From contig NZ_JADEWZ010000002.1 of the NCBI RefSeq assembly GCF_015207425.1, positions 1-64,000 on the forward strand: a DNA stretch of 64,000 nucleotides, given 5' to 3'. Position numbers and translations under genes: made by a program. A model generated the notes under the pieces. That model was not told where the DNA came from. It was given only the letters and a program-made list of their open reading frames with translations, and ran no database searches. The stretch comes from Lusitaniella coriacea LEGE 07157 (GTDB lineage Bacteria; Cyanobacteriota; Cyanobacteriia; Cyanobacteriales; Spirulinaceae). How positions within the stretch are numbered: position 1 is the stretch's first letter; each line of letters starts with the position of its first letter. Below are positions 1 through 8,460 of this stretch, one piece after another.

Positions 1-102
1 TGCTGGGGGAGCTGGGGTGAGGAAGAGACGGCGTGGGATAGTTTATTGATTGGAGTACTCTTAGTGAAAACAATTAATCCTAATTTTCTCTAAGAACCCA
101 GA

Positions 103-140
103 TAACAAAACACCCCCTTCCAAAATTGAAAGAGGGCATA
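103..140 (-). terminator. Probable terminator of the DUF4278 gene
   Basis: Read on the minus strand, a stem of about 9 bp (CCCTCTTTC against GGAAGGGGG, with two G-U pairs and an AATTTT loop) is followed by TGTTTTGTT. It lies about 35 bases after the stop of the minus-strand DUF4278 gene, so it fits as that gene's terminator. The T-run is interrupted, so the call is moderate. Confidence 0.4.
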
Positions 141-172
141 TGATTAAGGGTTTAATTGATTAACGCGGTCAA

Positions 173-496
173 TTAGATAGTTTGTGCGTTCAAGCCAACT
201 TCTTCGGCTGTGCGATTCAGCATGGATTGCTGGCGATTGCGCCGAGCCTGTTCGCGATTGTAGAATAGCGAGCGAGACTGTTGTTGAACGGACTGCTCTG
301 CAACGGATTGCGTGTCTCCGCGTTGGTAAGAAACGCCACGATAAACCAAATTCTTTGTCGGTTGCAGGACGGGCGCTTTTTTCAGGTTACGGAACCGCCA
401 ATCTTGACCCCGATACTTTCCAGCCGTTTGACCTTGGGTTGTTTCAACAACTGGGGGGTTGTAGTCGTAGCTTACTCCACGATAAGAAAGTTTCAT
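173..496 (-). CDS. DUF4278 domain protein
   Basis: A 107-residue protein that opens with MKLSYRGVSYDYNPP, contains KYRGQDWRFRNLKK and then a second YRGVSY motif near residue 52. These are hallmarks of DUF4278, a family of short, mostly cyanobacterial proteins of unknown function that carry one or two RGxxY motifs. The C-terminal half is rich in Gln, Arg and Ser (QQQSRS, REQARRNRQQS) and looks disordered. There is no signal peptide or membrane segment. An AGGAGG sequence lies just upstream of the ATG and supports the start. It stands alone on the minus strand with a probable terminator behind it. Family assignment is firm; function is unknown. Confidence 0.85.
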   Translation of the reverse strand: MKLSYRGVSYDYNPPVVETTQGQTAGKYRGQDWRFRNLKKAPVLQPTKNLVYRGVSYQRGDTQSVAEQSVQQQSRSLFYNREQARRNRQQSMLNRTAEEVGLNAQTI

Positions 497-698
497 TTTT
501 TTTCGCCTCCTAGGTTTGAGTTGTAGAGATAATGAGGCGCGTTCCTTCGGGATAATTCCCTACTTCCGTCTCCCCAGAAAACTGGCTGTTGAGATGAACG
601 ATTTACTTTCTGTATCTATTGTTACCGTTTTAAATTGAAATGTCAAGTGGGTAATAAAATTTTATGCCTTGAGCGAGTGATATCGAAGTCTCATCCTC

Positions 699-2183
699 CT
701 AACGCCGTCGTTTCAGGCAATTGTCACAACGACCGCAGTGTAATGTTCCAGTTTCAGAAGAGAAGCCGAAGGCATTGAGCAAAAACTGCCAGCGACAGCC
801 TCTGGTAGTTAAATATCGATTCATTTCTCGTTGCGCGCGCTGCTGGGTTGCACTCAATTGTTTTAAGTTGCCCTGTGCTGCTTCAGAACGCCGTTGATAG
901 TGAAAAGGGTCTAACCACTCAATTTGTCCCGCACTGTGGAGCAATGCTAGGGCAAATTCGCCGCCTTTGAACTCTTGAGAAACCGCAGCGATTTCCCCTT
1001 GGGGCGGTAACTGTCGAGAAATGCGTTGGGCTTGCTGGTATTTTTTTTGAAGTTGTTCGCGAAAAAACCGATCGCGCGACTTATCTTCTGGATTAAACCA
1101 TCCCGTAGGTTCGCTCATCAAGGTTAGTGCCTCTGTGGGTTTGCCATCTCTGCCGCCTCTGCCCACTTCTTGAATATATTCCGAGAGCAATTGCGGTGCT
1201 TGAAAATGAACAATCCAACGCACGTCTGGTTTGTTGATTCCCATGCCAAACGCAGAGGTACAGATGACAAATTGCAGCGTTCCTTTTAACCATTGCCCTT
1301 CGATGGTGCGTCGTTCTTCCGCGCTTAATCCTGCATGGTAAGCGGCGGTTGAATAGTTTGAGGATTGAAACCATTGAGCGAGTTCTTCGCTGTCTCGACG
1401 GGAACGCACGTAAACTAATCCCGATTGTTTGCCGTGGGATTGAATGAATTTCAACATCTGCTGTCGCCGTCCCCTAGGGGTACAAATTGCGCGTACTTTG
1501 AGATGGAGATTGGGGCGATAGGGACTGATGAGAAAGGATTGGGGATTGCGAAGTTTTAGGGCGTGTTGCAGGGTTTTTTGAGCTTGAGGATTGGCTGTGG
1601 CGGTGAACGCCGCGATCGCGATTTTCTGTCCCGGCGGCTTATGTTGAAGTAATGTTGGGCGAACTGCACCCAAACGTCGATAGGCAGGGCGAAAGGTTTC
1701 TCCCCACTGCACCAAACAATGGGCTTCATCGAGAATTAAGCCATTAATCCGAACGTGAGGTTGCACGATTCTCTGCCATACCGGAGGACTGAGGAGGGTT
1801 TCTGGGGAAAGGTAGAGGAGGCGTAATTTTTGTTGTTCGATGGCTTGGAGGGTTTGCTTGCGTTGGTATCGGGGGACTTGGCTGTGTAGCAGTGCAGCCG
1901 GAAGGCGGCGTTCGCGCAATTCCTGCACTTGGTTTTCCATCAACGCTACTAAAGGGGAAATGATGAGGGTTAATCCCGTTTGTAGTAAGGCGGGGAGTTG
2001 GAAACAGATGGATTTACCGCCCCCTGTGGGGAGGACAATAAGCGCATCTTGTCCTGCGAGAAGACTGCGAACAATTTCTCCTTGAGGTGGGCGAAATGCT
2101 TCGTAGCCCCAAATTTTTTTGAAGGTTTCCCGAACGCTATCCCAGCTATTTTCCATCAATTCGTTTTTTATTTTTTGTAGCAT
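699..2183 (-). CDS. recQ: ATP-dependent DNA helicase, RecQ family (short form)
   Basis: RecQ-type 3'-5' DNA helicase used in recombination and fork repair. From the ATG at 2183 the protein has 494 residues: Walker A LPTGGGKS at 51-58, DEAH at 152-155 followed by the RecQ signature CLVQWGETFRP, helicase motif VI around VGRGGRDGKP, and four zinc-type cysteines (C463, C483, C486, C489). It ends directly after CLKRRR, so the winged-helix and HRDC domains of full-length RecQ are absent. The reading frame can be extended to an ATG at 2234, but that extension lies inside the promoter region shared by the duplicated Uma2 genes, so 2183 (or 2156) is preferred. It is divergent from the Uma2 gene. Confidence 0.87.
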   Translation of the reverse strand: MLQKIKNELMENSWDSVRETFKKIWGYEAFRPPQGEIVRSLLAGQDALIVLPTGGGKSICFQLPALLQTGLTLIISPLVALMENQVQELRERRLPAALLHSQVPRYQRKQTLQAIEQQKLRLLYLSPETLLSPPVWQRIVQPHVRINGLILDEAHCLVQWGETFRPAYRRLGAVRPTLLQHKPPGQKIAIAAFTATANPQAQKTLQHALKLRNPQSFLISPYRPNLHLKVRAICTPRGRRQQMLKFIQSHGKQSGLVYVRSRRDSEELAQWFQSSNYSTAAYHAGLSAEERRTIEGQWLKGTLQFVICTSAFGMGINKPDVRWIVHFQAPQLLSEYIQEVGRGGRDGKPTEALTLMSEPTGWFNPEDKSRDRFFREQLQKKYQQAQRISRQLPPQGEIAAVSQEFKGGEFALALLHSAGQIEWLDPFHYQRRSEAAQGNLKQLSATQQRAQREMNRYLTTRGCRWQFLLNAFGFSSETGTLHCGRCDNCLKRRR

Positions 2184-2204
2184 TGTACGAGTCAATGGGA
2201 GAAA

Positions 2205-3831
2205 GCGCGCGATCGCTATAATTAGAGTTGTCATTTGACCGAAACCCTACAAAATATGGTTGCCCAACTTCAATCTCCCAAACCCAAGCTCGCGGTCACT
2301 TGGGACGCGCTTCCCCCCGATTACGTCTTACCCGATGACCCCGTGGAAAACATTCAACAACCTTGGCTGGCTGCTGCTCTCACCGATGCTCTGGGTGCGG
2401 CAAATCGTACCCAACCTCAAATGTTGATGGGGTCTAACTTTGGGCTGGTTGCTACGGTAAACAAGAAAATCGTGGTCAAAGCGCCAGATTGGTTCTATGT
2501 TTCCCAGGTTAAACCCGTTGCTGAGGGGAAAATTCGACGCAGCTACACGCCTAACCTCGAAGGCGATTCAGTTGCGGTGGTCATGGAGTTCCTTTCGGAT
2601 ACAGAAGGGGGCGAACTCTCCATTCGCGCGACACCTCCTTACGGAAAACTCTACTACTACGAACAGGTTCTCAAAGTCCCCACTTATGTGACCTACGATC
2701 CTTACGAATTGAGTTTAGAAGTTCGATGCTTACAAGAAGGTTGCTATCAGCGTCAAGCACCGGATTCTCATGGAAGATATTGGATTGAGGAGTTGGAACT
2801 GTTTTTGGGAATTTGGTATGGAGAACGTCTGGGACAAACCATCAATTGGTTGCGTTGGTGGGATGGGGAGGGCAATTTGTTGCTTTGGAGTAGCGAACAA
2901 GCGGAACGCCTTGCTGCCAAATTACGCGAGTTAGGGGTCGATCCTCAGCAGCTATTTTGAGAGAAAATTAAGCTGTTCGGTATTCAAACTGCGCTCTCTC
3001 GATTATGGGGAAGGGGAAAGGCGCGCGATCGCTATAATTAGAGTTGTCATTTGACCGAAACCCTACAAAATATGGTTGCCCAACTTCAATCTCCCAAACC
3101 CAAGCTCGCGGTCACTTGGGACGCGCTTCCCCCCGATTACGTCTTACCCGATGACCCCGTGGAAAACATTCAACAACCTTGGCTGGCTGCTGCTCTCACC
3201 GATGCTCTGGGTGCGGCAAATCGTACCCAACCCCAAATGTTGATGGGGTCTAATTTTGGATTGGTTGCTACGGTGAACAAGAAAATCGTGGTCAAAGCGC
3301 CAGATTGGTTCTATGTTTCCCAGGTTAAACCCGTTGCTGAGGGGAAAATTCGACGCAGCTACACGCCTAACCTCGAAGGCGATTCAGTTGCGGTGGTCAT
3401 GGAGTTCCTTTCGGATACAGAAGGGGGCGAACTCTCCATTCGCGCGACACCTCCTTACGGAAAACTCTACTACTACGAACAGATTCTTAAAGTTCCCACT
3501 TATGTGACCTACGATCCTTACGAATTGAGTTTAGAGGTTCGTTCCTTGCAAGAAGATTGCTATCAGAGTCAAGCACCGGATTCTCATGGAAGATATTGGA
3601 TTGAGGAGTTGGAACTGTTTTTGGGAATTTGGTATGGAGAACGTCTGGGGCAAACGATTAATTGGTTGCGTTGGTGGGATGGGGAGGGCAATTTGCTGCT
3701 TTGGAGTAGCGAACAAGTCGAACAGGAGCGACAACGCGCCGAACAAGAGCGACAGCGCGCCGAACAGGAGAAGAATAAAGCCGAGCGCCTTGCGGCCAAA
3801 CTGCGCGAATTAGGGGTCGATCCTCAGCAGT
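2205..3831 (+). repeat. Tandem duplication of a Uma2-family gene (offset 816 bp)
   Basis: The stretch from 2205 reappears from 3021 with near-identity, including about 45 bp of upstream sequence. Both copies begin at a GCGCGCGATCGC string containing the HIP1 octamer. Homology runs to about 2954 in copy 1 and 3831 in copy 2. The main difference is a 63-bp insert in copy 2 that encodes extra EQERQRA heptads. About 60 bp of unrelated sequence (2961-3020) separates the copies. The few substitutions indicate a recent duplication. Confidence 0.9.
2256..2960 (+). CDS. Uma2 family (DUF820) nuclease-fold protein, copy 1
   Basis: Uma2 proteins have a PD-(D/E)xK restriction-endonuclease fold, are hugely expanded in cyanobacteria and have no established role. 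Here the pattern shows as KAPDWFYV, then VVMEFLSDTEGGE, then YGKLYYYEQ. The start is taken as the ATG giving MVAQLQSPKPKL (234 residues); an upstream in-frame TTG at 2235 is possible, but neither has a good Shine-Dalgarno. The end reads SSEQAERLAAKLRELGVDPQQLF: the charged coiled-coil repeats of copy 2 are missing, leaving a short tail. It is divergent from recQ and is the first half of a tandem duplication. Confidence 0.85.
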   Translation: MVAQLQSPKPKLAVTWDALPPDYVLPDDPVENIQQPWLAAALTDALGAANRTQPQMLMGSNFGLVATVNKKIVVKAPDWFYVSQVKPVAEGKIRRSYTPNLEGDSVAVVMEFLSDTEGGELSIRATPPYGKLYYYEQVLKVPTYVTYDPYELSLEVRCLQEGCYQRQAPDSHGRYWIEELELFLGIWYGERLGQTINWLRWWDGEGNLLLWSSEQAERLAAKLRELGVDPQQLF

Positions 3832-3836
3832 TATAG
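3072..3836 (+). CDS. Uma2 family (DUF820) nuclease-fold protein, copy 2
   Basis: Near-identical to the upstream copy through the nuclease-fold core (KAPDWFYV, VVMEFLSDTEGGE, YGKLYYYEQ). The C-terminus carries two exact EQERQRA heptads plus a third EQEKNKA unit before ERLAAKLRELGVDPQQL, a charged coiled-coil tail common in cyanobacterial Uma2 proteins. This longer form is probably ancestral and copy 1 probably lost the heptads by slippage, although the reverse is possible. Start chosen at the ATG equivalent to that of copy 1 (254 residues); a TTG at 3051 is the alternative. The cysteine desulfurase gene follows on the same strand after about 50 bp. Confidence 0.85.
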   Translation: MVAQLQSPKPKLAVTWDALPPDYVLPDDPVENIQQPWLAAALTDALGAANRTQPQMLMGSNFGLVATVNKKIVVKAPDWFYVSQVKPVAEGKIRRSYTPNLEGDSVAVVMEFLSDTEGGELSIRATPPYGKLYYYEQILKVPTYVTYDPYELSLEVRSLQEDCYQSQAPDSHGRYWIEELELFLGIWYGERLGQTINWLRWWDGEGNLLLWSSEQVEQERQRAEQERQRAEQEKNKAERLAAKLRELGVDPQQL

Positions 3837-3889
3837 CTCCCATTAGTTTTGGAGTTCCGATGAATGATTAAATTTTTCCGACTTGAATT

Positions 3890-5080
3890 ATGTCTCAACG
3901 TCCGATTTACCTCGACTGTCATGCCACAACTCCCGTCGATAAACGGGTTCTAGAGGCGATGTTGCCCTATTTCACAGAATGCTTTGGCAACCCTTCCAGC
4001 ATCGCTCACAGCTATGGTTGGGAAGCGGAGGCTGCTGTAAAGAAAGCGAGGGCAACCCTTGCAGAGGCGATTGGGAGTAAGCCTGAAGAAATTATTTTCA
4101 CCAGTGGTGCGACAGAAGCAAATAATTTAGCCATTAAAGGGGTTGCAGAGGCGTATTTTTCTCAAGGACGGCACATGATTGCCGTACAAACAGAACATCG
4201 CGCGGTTCTCGACCCCTGTTTGTATTTACAGCAGTTGGGGTTTGAGGTAACGTTTTTGCCCGTTCAACCTGACGGGTTGCTCGATTTGGCGCAATTGGAG
4301 AAGGCGTTTCGTCCGGATACGATTTTAGTGTCGGTGATGGCGGCGAATAATGAAATTGGCGTGTTACAACCTATTGCGAAAATTGGGGAGATGTGTCGCC
4401 AACGGGGGGTTTTGTTTCATACCGATGCAGCGCAGGCAATTGGGAAAGTGACTCTAGATGTTGAGACAGCGAAGGTGGATTTGCTGTCTTTTACCGCTCA
4501 CAAAATTTATGGCCCTAAAGGAATTGGTGCGCTGTACGCGCGCCGACGCAATCCGAGGGTGAAATTAGCTCCGCAAGTCCACGGTGGCGGACAGGAAAGG
4601 GGACTGCGTTCGGGAACGCTCTATCCCCCGCAAATTGTTGGTTTTGGGAAGGCGGTGGAGTTGGCGCTTGCTGAGATGGACTCTGAGGCGAAGCGGTTGC
4701 GTCGCTTGCGAGAGCGATTGTGGAAAACTTTACAAAACGTTGAAGGAATTCACCTCAACGGACATCCGAAGCAACGGTTGCCGGGAAATCTTAATGTCAG
4801 CGTGGAAGGGGTTGACGGTGCAGCATTGTTGTTGGGATTGCAGTCGGTTGTTGCGGTTTCTTCGGGTTCTGCTTGTTCTTCTACTGCAACAACGCCGTCT
4901 CACGTTTTAACGGCTCTCGGACGGGAGGAAACTTTAGCTTATGCTTCGATTCGCTTTGGGTTAGGACGCTTTACGACTCAGAAAGAAATTGATACAGTGG
5001 CGAAAAGCGCGATCGCGACAATTCAATCTCTTCGTCAAGCAGGGCAACCTCAAGCTTTTTCAATCCCCAAACCTTCTTAA
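3890..5080 (+). CDS. Cysteine desulfurase, IscS/NifS class
   Basis: PLP-dependent enzyme that removes sulfur from L-cysteine and hands the persulfide to Fe-S assembly and other sulfur acceptors. The 396-residue protein has the typical start YLDCHATTPVD, the cofactor-binding TSGATEANN, H103 in TEHRAVLD, D179 in HTDAAQAIGK, the Schiff-base lysine K205 in SFTAHKIYGP, and the persulfide-forming C329 in SSGSACSST. The active-site loop and overall length fit class I (IscS/NifS) rather than SufS. No iscU, iscA or nif genes are nearby, so it is probably a housekeeping IscS-type enzyme. The ATG is well placed and the length is normal. Confidence 0.93.
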   Translation: MSQRPIYLDCHATTPVDKRVLEAMLPYFTECFGNPSSIAHSYGWEAEAAVKKARATLAEAIGSKPEEIIFTSGATEANNLAIKGVAEAYFSQGRHMIAVQTEHRAVLDPCLYLQQLGFEVTFLPVQPDGLLDLAQLEKAFRPDTILVSVMAANNEIGVLQPIAKIGEMCRQRGVLFHTDAAQAIGKVTLDVETAKVDLLSFTAHKIYGPKGIGALYARRRNPRVKLAPQVHGGGQERGLRSGTLYPPQIVGFGKAVELALAEMDSEAKRLRRLRERLWKTLQNVEGIHLNGHPKQRLPGNLNVSVEGVDGAALLLGLQSVVAVSSGSACSSTATTPSHVLTALGREETLAYASIRFGLGRFTTQKEIDTVAKSAIATIQSLRQAGQPQAFSIPKPS

Positions 5081-5570
5081 CCCATCCGATTCTCTTGGGA
5101 TCTGCTAAAATCATAAATTATATTCAGGTTAAGATGACCTGGAGTATGAGTTTACACACAATGCTGCGAATCTTTAAAGTCCGCGCAATAGTCTTGCCGT
5201 TCGACCGCCATCGTTGCTGTTGAATTGTTTCATTGCACCGCAGTATTTGCCGCTCCAGCATCCGAATGCTGGAATTTTGCGAGATAGCATCATTAAAGCC
5301 TGTTGGACTGATTGGATGAGGAGCTACAGGCCTCATTTCAGAAAAACAGAAGATTCAAAGAAAATCTTTTTTTCGCTATCTCAAACAACCGAGGACATTT
5401 TGGCATCCGTTGAATGCCAATCCCTCGCCCCCCTAGCAGTTAGAGTTGTTTGCAAGGGTATTGTTTTCACCGTCAAAAGTTGGAAGACATTGCAGTCGCG
5501 CGATCGCGCCCAAAACAAAAGCATCGCACGCAAATGTTTTAACCAACTCAAAGAATTTTGAGGAAATTGA
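5081..5570 (+). promoter_or_regulatory. Long leader / 5' UTR of rne
   Basis: There is no convincing gene between the desulfurase stop and the rne ATG, 490 bases. A promoter-like TAAAAT lies near 5105. A small hairpin follows (TCAGGT against ACCTGG, near 5123-5143). A perfect 8-bp stem with loop CCGA lies at 5254-5273 (TCCAGCAT against ATGCTGGA), followed by ATTTT. A good Shine-Dalgarno (GAGGAAATTGA) precedes the ATG. RNase E in E. coli controls its own mRNA through a long structured 5' UTR, and feedback control has been described in Synechocystis; a similar role here is inferred. An open frame at 5214-5561 shows no recognisable protein features. Confidence 0.5.
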
Positions 5571-7451
5571 ATGCCAAAGCAAATTGTTATTGCAGAGAAA
5601 AGTCACGTTGCTGCTGTATTTTCAGAAGATCAAATCCAAGAGCTTGTCGTTGCCACGGGTCATCAGCAGGTCAGCGATATTTATCTTGGTATTGTTGAAA
5701 ATGTCATCCCTGGAATTGATGCTGCCTTTGTCAATATTGGGGATGCCGAGCGCAACGGATTTATGCACGTTACGGATTTAGGTCCCCTTCGCTTGAAGCG
5801 CAGTGCGGGAGCCATTACCGAACTCCTCGCGCCCCAGCAAACCGTTCTGGTACAAGTGATGAAGGAGCCGACGGGGAATAAAGGTCCCCGGCTCACAGGC
5901 AAAATTAGCTTGCCGGGACGATATTTAGTCTTAATGCCTTACGGACGCGGGGTCAATCTATCGCGGCGGATTAAAAATGAAAACGAACGCTCTCGCTTGA
6001 GGGCATTAGCGGTTTTAATTAAGCCGGCGGGAATGGGGTTACTCGTCCGCACTGAAGCAGAAGGAAAACATGAAGAAGCGATTATGGAGGACTTGGAATT
6101 CCTCCAAAAACAGTGGGAACTCATTCAACAGCAGGCAAATAGCTCCAAACCCCCTGCGTTGCTCAATCGGGACGATGATTTCATTCAACGAGTCCTGCGA
6201 GATATTTACACCGCCGATGTCAATCGCATTGTCGTAGACTCCAACTTCGCTCTCAAGCGCGTCAAACAGCAATTAATGAACTGGAGTAGCGGACGCGCGC
6301 CAGAAGGTGTCCTAATCGACCATCACCGCGATCGCCAACATATCCTAGAATACTTCCGCGTCAATGCAGCCATTCGAGAAGCCCTCAAACCCAGAGTCGA
6401 TCTGCCTTCTGGCGGCTACATTATCATCGAACCGACGGAAGCCTTAACCGTAATCGACGTGAACTCCGGTTCCTTTACCCGTTCCGCCACTTCGCGAGAA
6501 ACCGTATTGTGGACGAATAACGAAGCCGCTAAAGAAATCGCTCGCCAACTTCGCTTACGCAATATCGGTGGCGTGATTATTATCGACTTTATCGATATGG
6601 ACTCCCGGCGCGATCAACTCGAACTGCTGGAAAACTTTAACAAAGCGCTCAGAGCAGATAAAGCCAGACCTCAAATCGCTCAACTGTCTGAATTAGGTTT
6701 GGTGGAATTGACCCGCAAGCGCCAAGGCAAAAATCTTTACGAATTATTCGGTCACGAATGTCCCACTTGTAGTGGTTTAGGGCATTTGGTTCGGCTTCCT
6801 GGAGAGTCCGTCCCAGAGGAAGAGGTTACAGAATTGCCCTCAATTCCAGTTGTGACGCTGAAAACAGCAGACAAGCGCGAACCCGAACCCGAAAAATACC
6901 TCGATTTGGGTAACGACGAGAGTAGTACGGATTTGGATTTGCTGCACCATCCGAGTTATCAAGAACCGGGGTCTTCAAATAATCGTCGTCGCCGTCGTCG
7001 TCGCATCAACGATTCGGAAGGAAATGGGAAAGCGAAGCCGAGTTTCCCCTACAGCAACGATCTACAGGTGGAGGTAGAGGAGGAACGAGAACCCGCTCCT
7101 AGAGAGGAACCCAGCGAACCTCCTGCTGTCCGCAGTATTTCTCAACGGGAAAACAAAGTACCGGAAAAAGTTTTGGTAGAAATGACTCCTTTAGAGCAAG
7201 ATATTTATGCTTTGATGGGCATTTCCCCTTTGATTCGCGTCAACCGAGAGATTAAAGATGCAAAATCCGTCGTGCTTTCGGTGAAAGAACCGGGTGAGGT
7301 CGAGCAAAAAGAGGAATCTCAATTAGAAATAGAGATGCCAGTATTAGTGGAATCTTCAGCCGAAGAGAATGCGAGTAATGGGGATGCGGAAAGCGATCGT
7401 CCTATTGTTCGCCGCCGTCGCCGTCGTTCTTCAGCCAAAGAGGAGACTTGA
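5571..7451 (+). CDS. rne: Ribonuclease E (RNase E/G family)
   Basis: Endoribonuclease that starts mRNA decay and processes rRNA and small RNAs. The 626-residue protein is the compact cyanobacterial form: an N-terminal S1 domain (about 35-120), the 5'-sensor and DNase I-like catalytic region with VIDVNSGSFT and IIIDFIDMDSRRD, then the zinc-link CPTC in HECPTCSGLGH. The rest is a disordered tail with an arginine block near 480. It ends in RRRRRRSSA (614-622) plus KEET. That C-terminal nonapeptide is the known PNPase-recruiting motif of cyanobacterial RNase E, so a two-protein degradosome is expected. The start has a strong ribosome site. rnhB follows, as in other cyanobacteria. Confidence 0.96.
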   Translation: MPKQIVIAEKSHVAAVFSEDQIQELVVATGHQQVSDIYLGIVENVIPGIDAAFVNIGDAERNGFMHVTDLGPLRLKRSAGAITELLAPQQTVLVQVMKEPTGNKGPRLTGKISLPGRYLVLMPYGRGVNLSRRIKNENERSRLRALAVLIKPAGMGLLVRTEAEGKHEEAIMEDLEFLQKQWELIQQQANSSKPPALLNRDDDFIQRVLRDIYTADVNRIVVDSNFALKRVKQQLMNWSSGRAPEGVLIDHHRDRQHILEYFRVNAAIREALKPRVDLPSGGYIIIEPTEALTVIDVNSGSFTRSATSRETVLWTNNEAAKEIARQLRLRNIGGVIIIDFIDMDSRRDQLELLENFNKALRADKARPQIAQLSELGLVELTRKRQGKNLYELFGHECPTCSGLGHLVRLPGESVPEEEVTELPSIPVVTLKTADKREPEPEKYLDLGNDESSTDLDLLHHPSYQEPGSSNNRRRRRRRINDSEGNGKAKPSFPYSNDLQVEVEEEREPAPREEPSEPPAVRSISQRENKVPEKVLVEMTPLEQDIYALMGISPLIRVNREIKDAKSVVLSVKEPGEVEQKEESQLEIEMPVLVESSAEENASNGDAESDRPIVRRRRRRSSAKEET

Positions 7452-7480
7452 CACTCTTTTAAATGTCGCCGTGCGACAGG

Positions 7481-7531
7481 GTAAAGGGGATGGAAGAATC
7501 GAGTCGGTTTTCCCCCTTTACCTTTTTTTTT
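7481..7531 (+). terminator. Intrinsic terminator between rne and rnhB
   Basis: A perfect 10-bp inverted repeat, GGTAAAGGGG (7481-7490) and CCCCTTTACC (7513-7522), is followed at once by nine T residues (7523-7531). This is a textbook Rho-independent terminator 30 bases after the rne stop. It should end, or attenuate, the rne transcript before rnhB. Its T-run overlaps the most upstream possible rnhB start (TTG at 7530), which argues against that start. Confidence 0.85.
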
Positions 7532-7550
7532 GAAGCAATGGGGGAATGGC

Positions 7551-8204
7551 TTGGGAAATCGCTCGACTGTAACCGAAAATTCAGATGTAACTTCTTTTCA
7601 AAGTCCGGAATTGGCTAGTACGGAACAGTGGATAGCGGGAGTTGATGAGGTGGGACGGGGTGCTTTATTTGGCCCAGTAGTTGCGTCTGCGGTCATTTTA
7701 CCTGGCTCTGCATTGGAGGAGTTGAGGGCGATGGGGTTGAAGGAGAGCAAGCAATTGTCCTCGAAACGGCGCGAGGAATTTTCCCGACATCTTCAAACCG
7801 TGGCGTTGGATGCCAAGATTGGTTATGCTTCCGTGCGGGAGATCGATCGCGTCAATATCTTCCATGCTTCCCTACTGGCAATGAGGCGTGCAGTTTTGAA
7901 ACTCGACCCTCAACCAGATTTATGTTTGGTGGATGGTAAGTTTCTCATTCCCGATTTACCCATACCCCAGAAAGCCTTAGTCGGAGGCGATCGCGCGTCT
8001 TTAGTTATTGCGGCTGCAAGTATTGTCGCAAAAGTTTGGCGCGATCGCTTAATCATTCGTCTGGCGAACAAATATCCCCGTTACGATCTCGCCGCCAATA
8101 AAGGCTATGGCACCGAACGGCATCGCCTCGCACTCCAGCAATACGGTGCGTCCTCGCAGCATCGCCTTTCCTTTAAACCCTGTCAGATGGTTGAATCGCC
8201 TTAG
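7551..8204 (+). CDS. rnhB: Ribonuclease HII
   Basis: Cleaves the RNA strand of RNA-DNA hybrids and starts removal of misincorporated ribonucleotides. Visible motifs are GVDEVGRGALFGPVV (the DExGRG active site), LVDG, GGDRASLVIAAASIVAKVWRD and the C-terminal HRLSFKPC, all typical of RNase HII. There is no in-frame ATG at the front. TTG at 7551 has a GGGGGA ribosome-binding-like sequence at good spacing and lies beyond the terminator T-run; TTG at 7530 or 7611 are alternatives. The last codons and the stop lie inside a dispersed repeat that recurs near 23.5 kb, so the exact C-terminus (QMVESP) may have been set by that repeat. Confidence 0.9.
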   Translation: MGNRSTVTENSDVTSFQSPELASTEQWIAGVDEVGRGALFGPVVASAVILPGSALEELRAMGLKESKQLSSKRREEFSRHLQTVALDAKIGYASVREIDRVNIFHASLLAMRRAVLKLDPQPDLCLVDGKFLIPDLPIPQKALVGGDRASLVIAAASIVAKVWRDRLIIRLANKYPRYDLAANKGYGTERHRLALQQYGASSQHRLSFKPCQMVESP

Positions 8205-8283
8205 TTAGGGCTGACACAGGGACGGGGAGACACGGTGACACGGTGAATTTTCATGATGGGCAATTTGAAGGATTCCATATGAT
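8191..8283 (+). repeat. Dispersed repeat, copy A (inverted copy at 23499-23592)
   Basis: Starts TTGAATCGCCTTAGTTAGGG, passes through a GACACGG-type run and ends GGATTCCATATGAT. Its reverse complement, with modest divergence, lies just upstream of cobQ. It overlaps the end of rnhB. No ORF, target duplication or transposase accompanies it, so it looks like a non-autonomous intergenic repeat of a kind common in cyanobacteria. Confidence 0.75.
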
Positions 8284-8325
8284 ATCTGAATGATATAGCA
8301 CTACGCACAAACATTAGGACATCGC

Positions 8326-8350
8326 GTAGGGTGGGCAACGCCCACCAGCT
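8326..8350. repeat. Short palindromic repeat, GTAGGGTGGGC family
   Basis: GTAGGGTGGGCAACGCCCACC followed by AGCT forms a hairpin (GGTGGGC against GCCCACC with a 3-base loop). Related copies lie at 13798, 13892 and 56651. These are dispersed cyanobacterial hairpin repeats found in intergenic DNA. Confidence 0.75.
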
Positions 8351-8400
8351 ATAGGTTATGGCTTGTGAGATTGTGTACTCTTAACTTTGTAGCGCTATAT

Positions 8401-8433
8401 AAAAAGCGAGGAACGCACTCAACGCCCCTCGCT
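8401..8433 (-). terminator. Terminator of the clpR-clpP3 operon
   Basis: On the minus strand AGCGAGG (8433-8427) pairs with CCTCGCT (8411-8405) across a 15-base loop and is followed by a run of five T. It lies about 30 bases after the clpP3 stop, where an operon terminator is expected. Confidence 0.65.
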
Positions 8434-8460
8434 CAAACCCTTCATTTTCTATGCTAGGCT

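Noticed and set aside
2184-2234. N-terminal extension of recQ
   Set aside because: The extra residues come from the duplicated promoter segment of the Uma2 genes and are not part of the RecQ family.
5214-5561. 115-codon open frame upstream of rne
   Set aside because: It overlaps the rne leader, has no known domain, no ribosome site and an atypical composition; more likely part of the 5' UTR.
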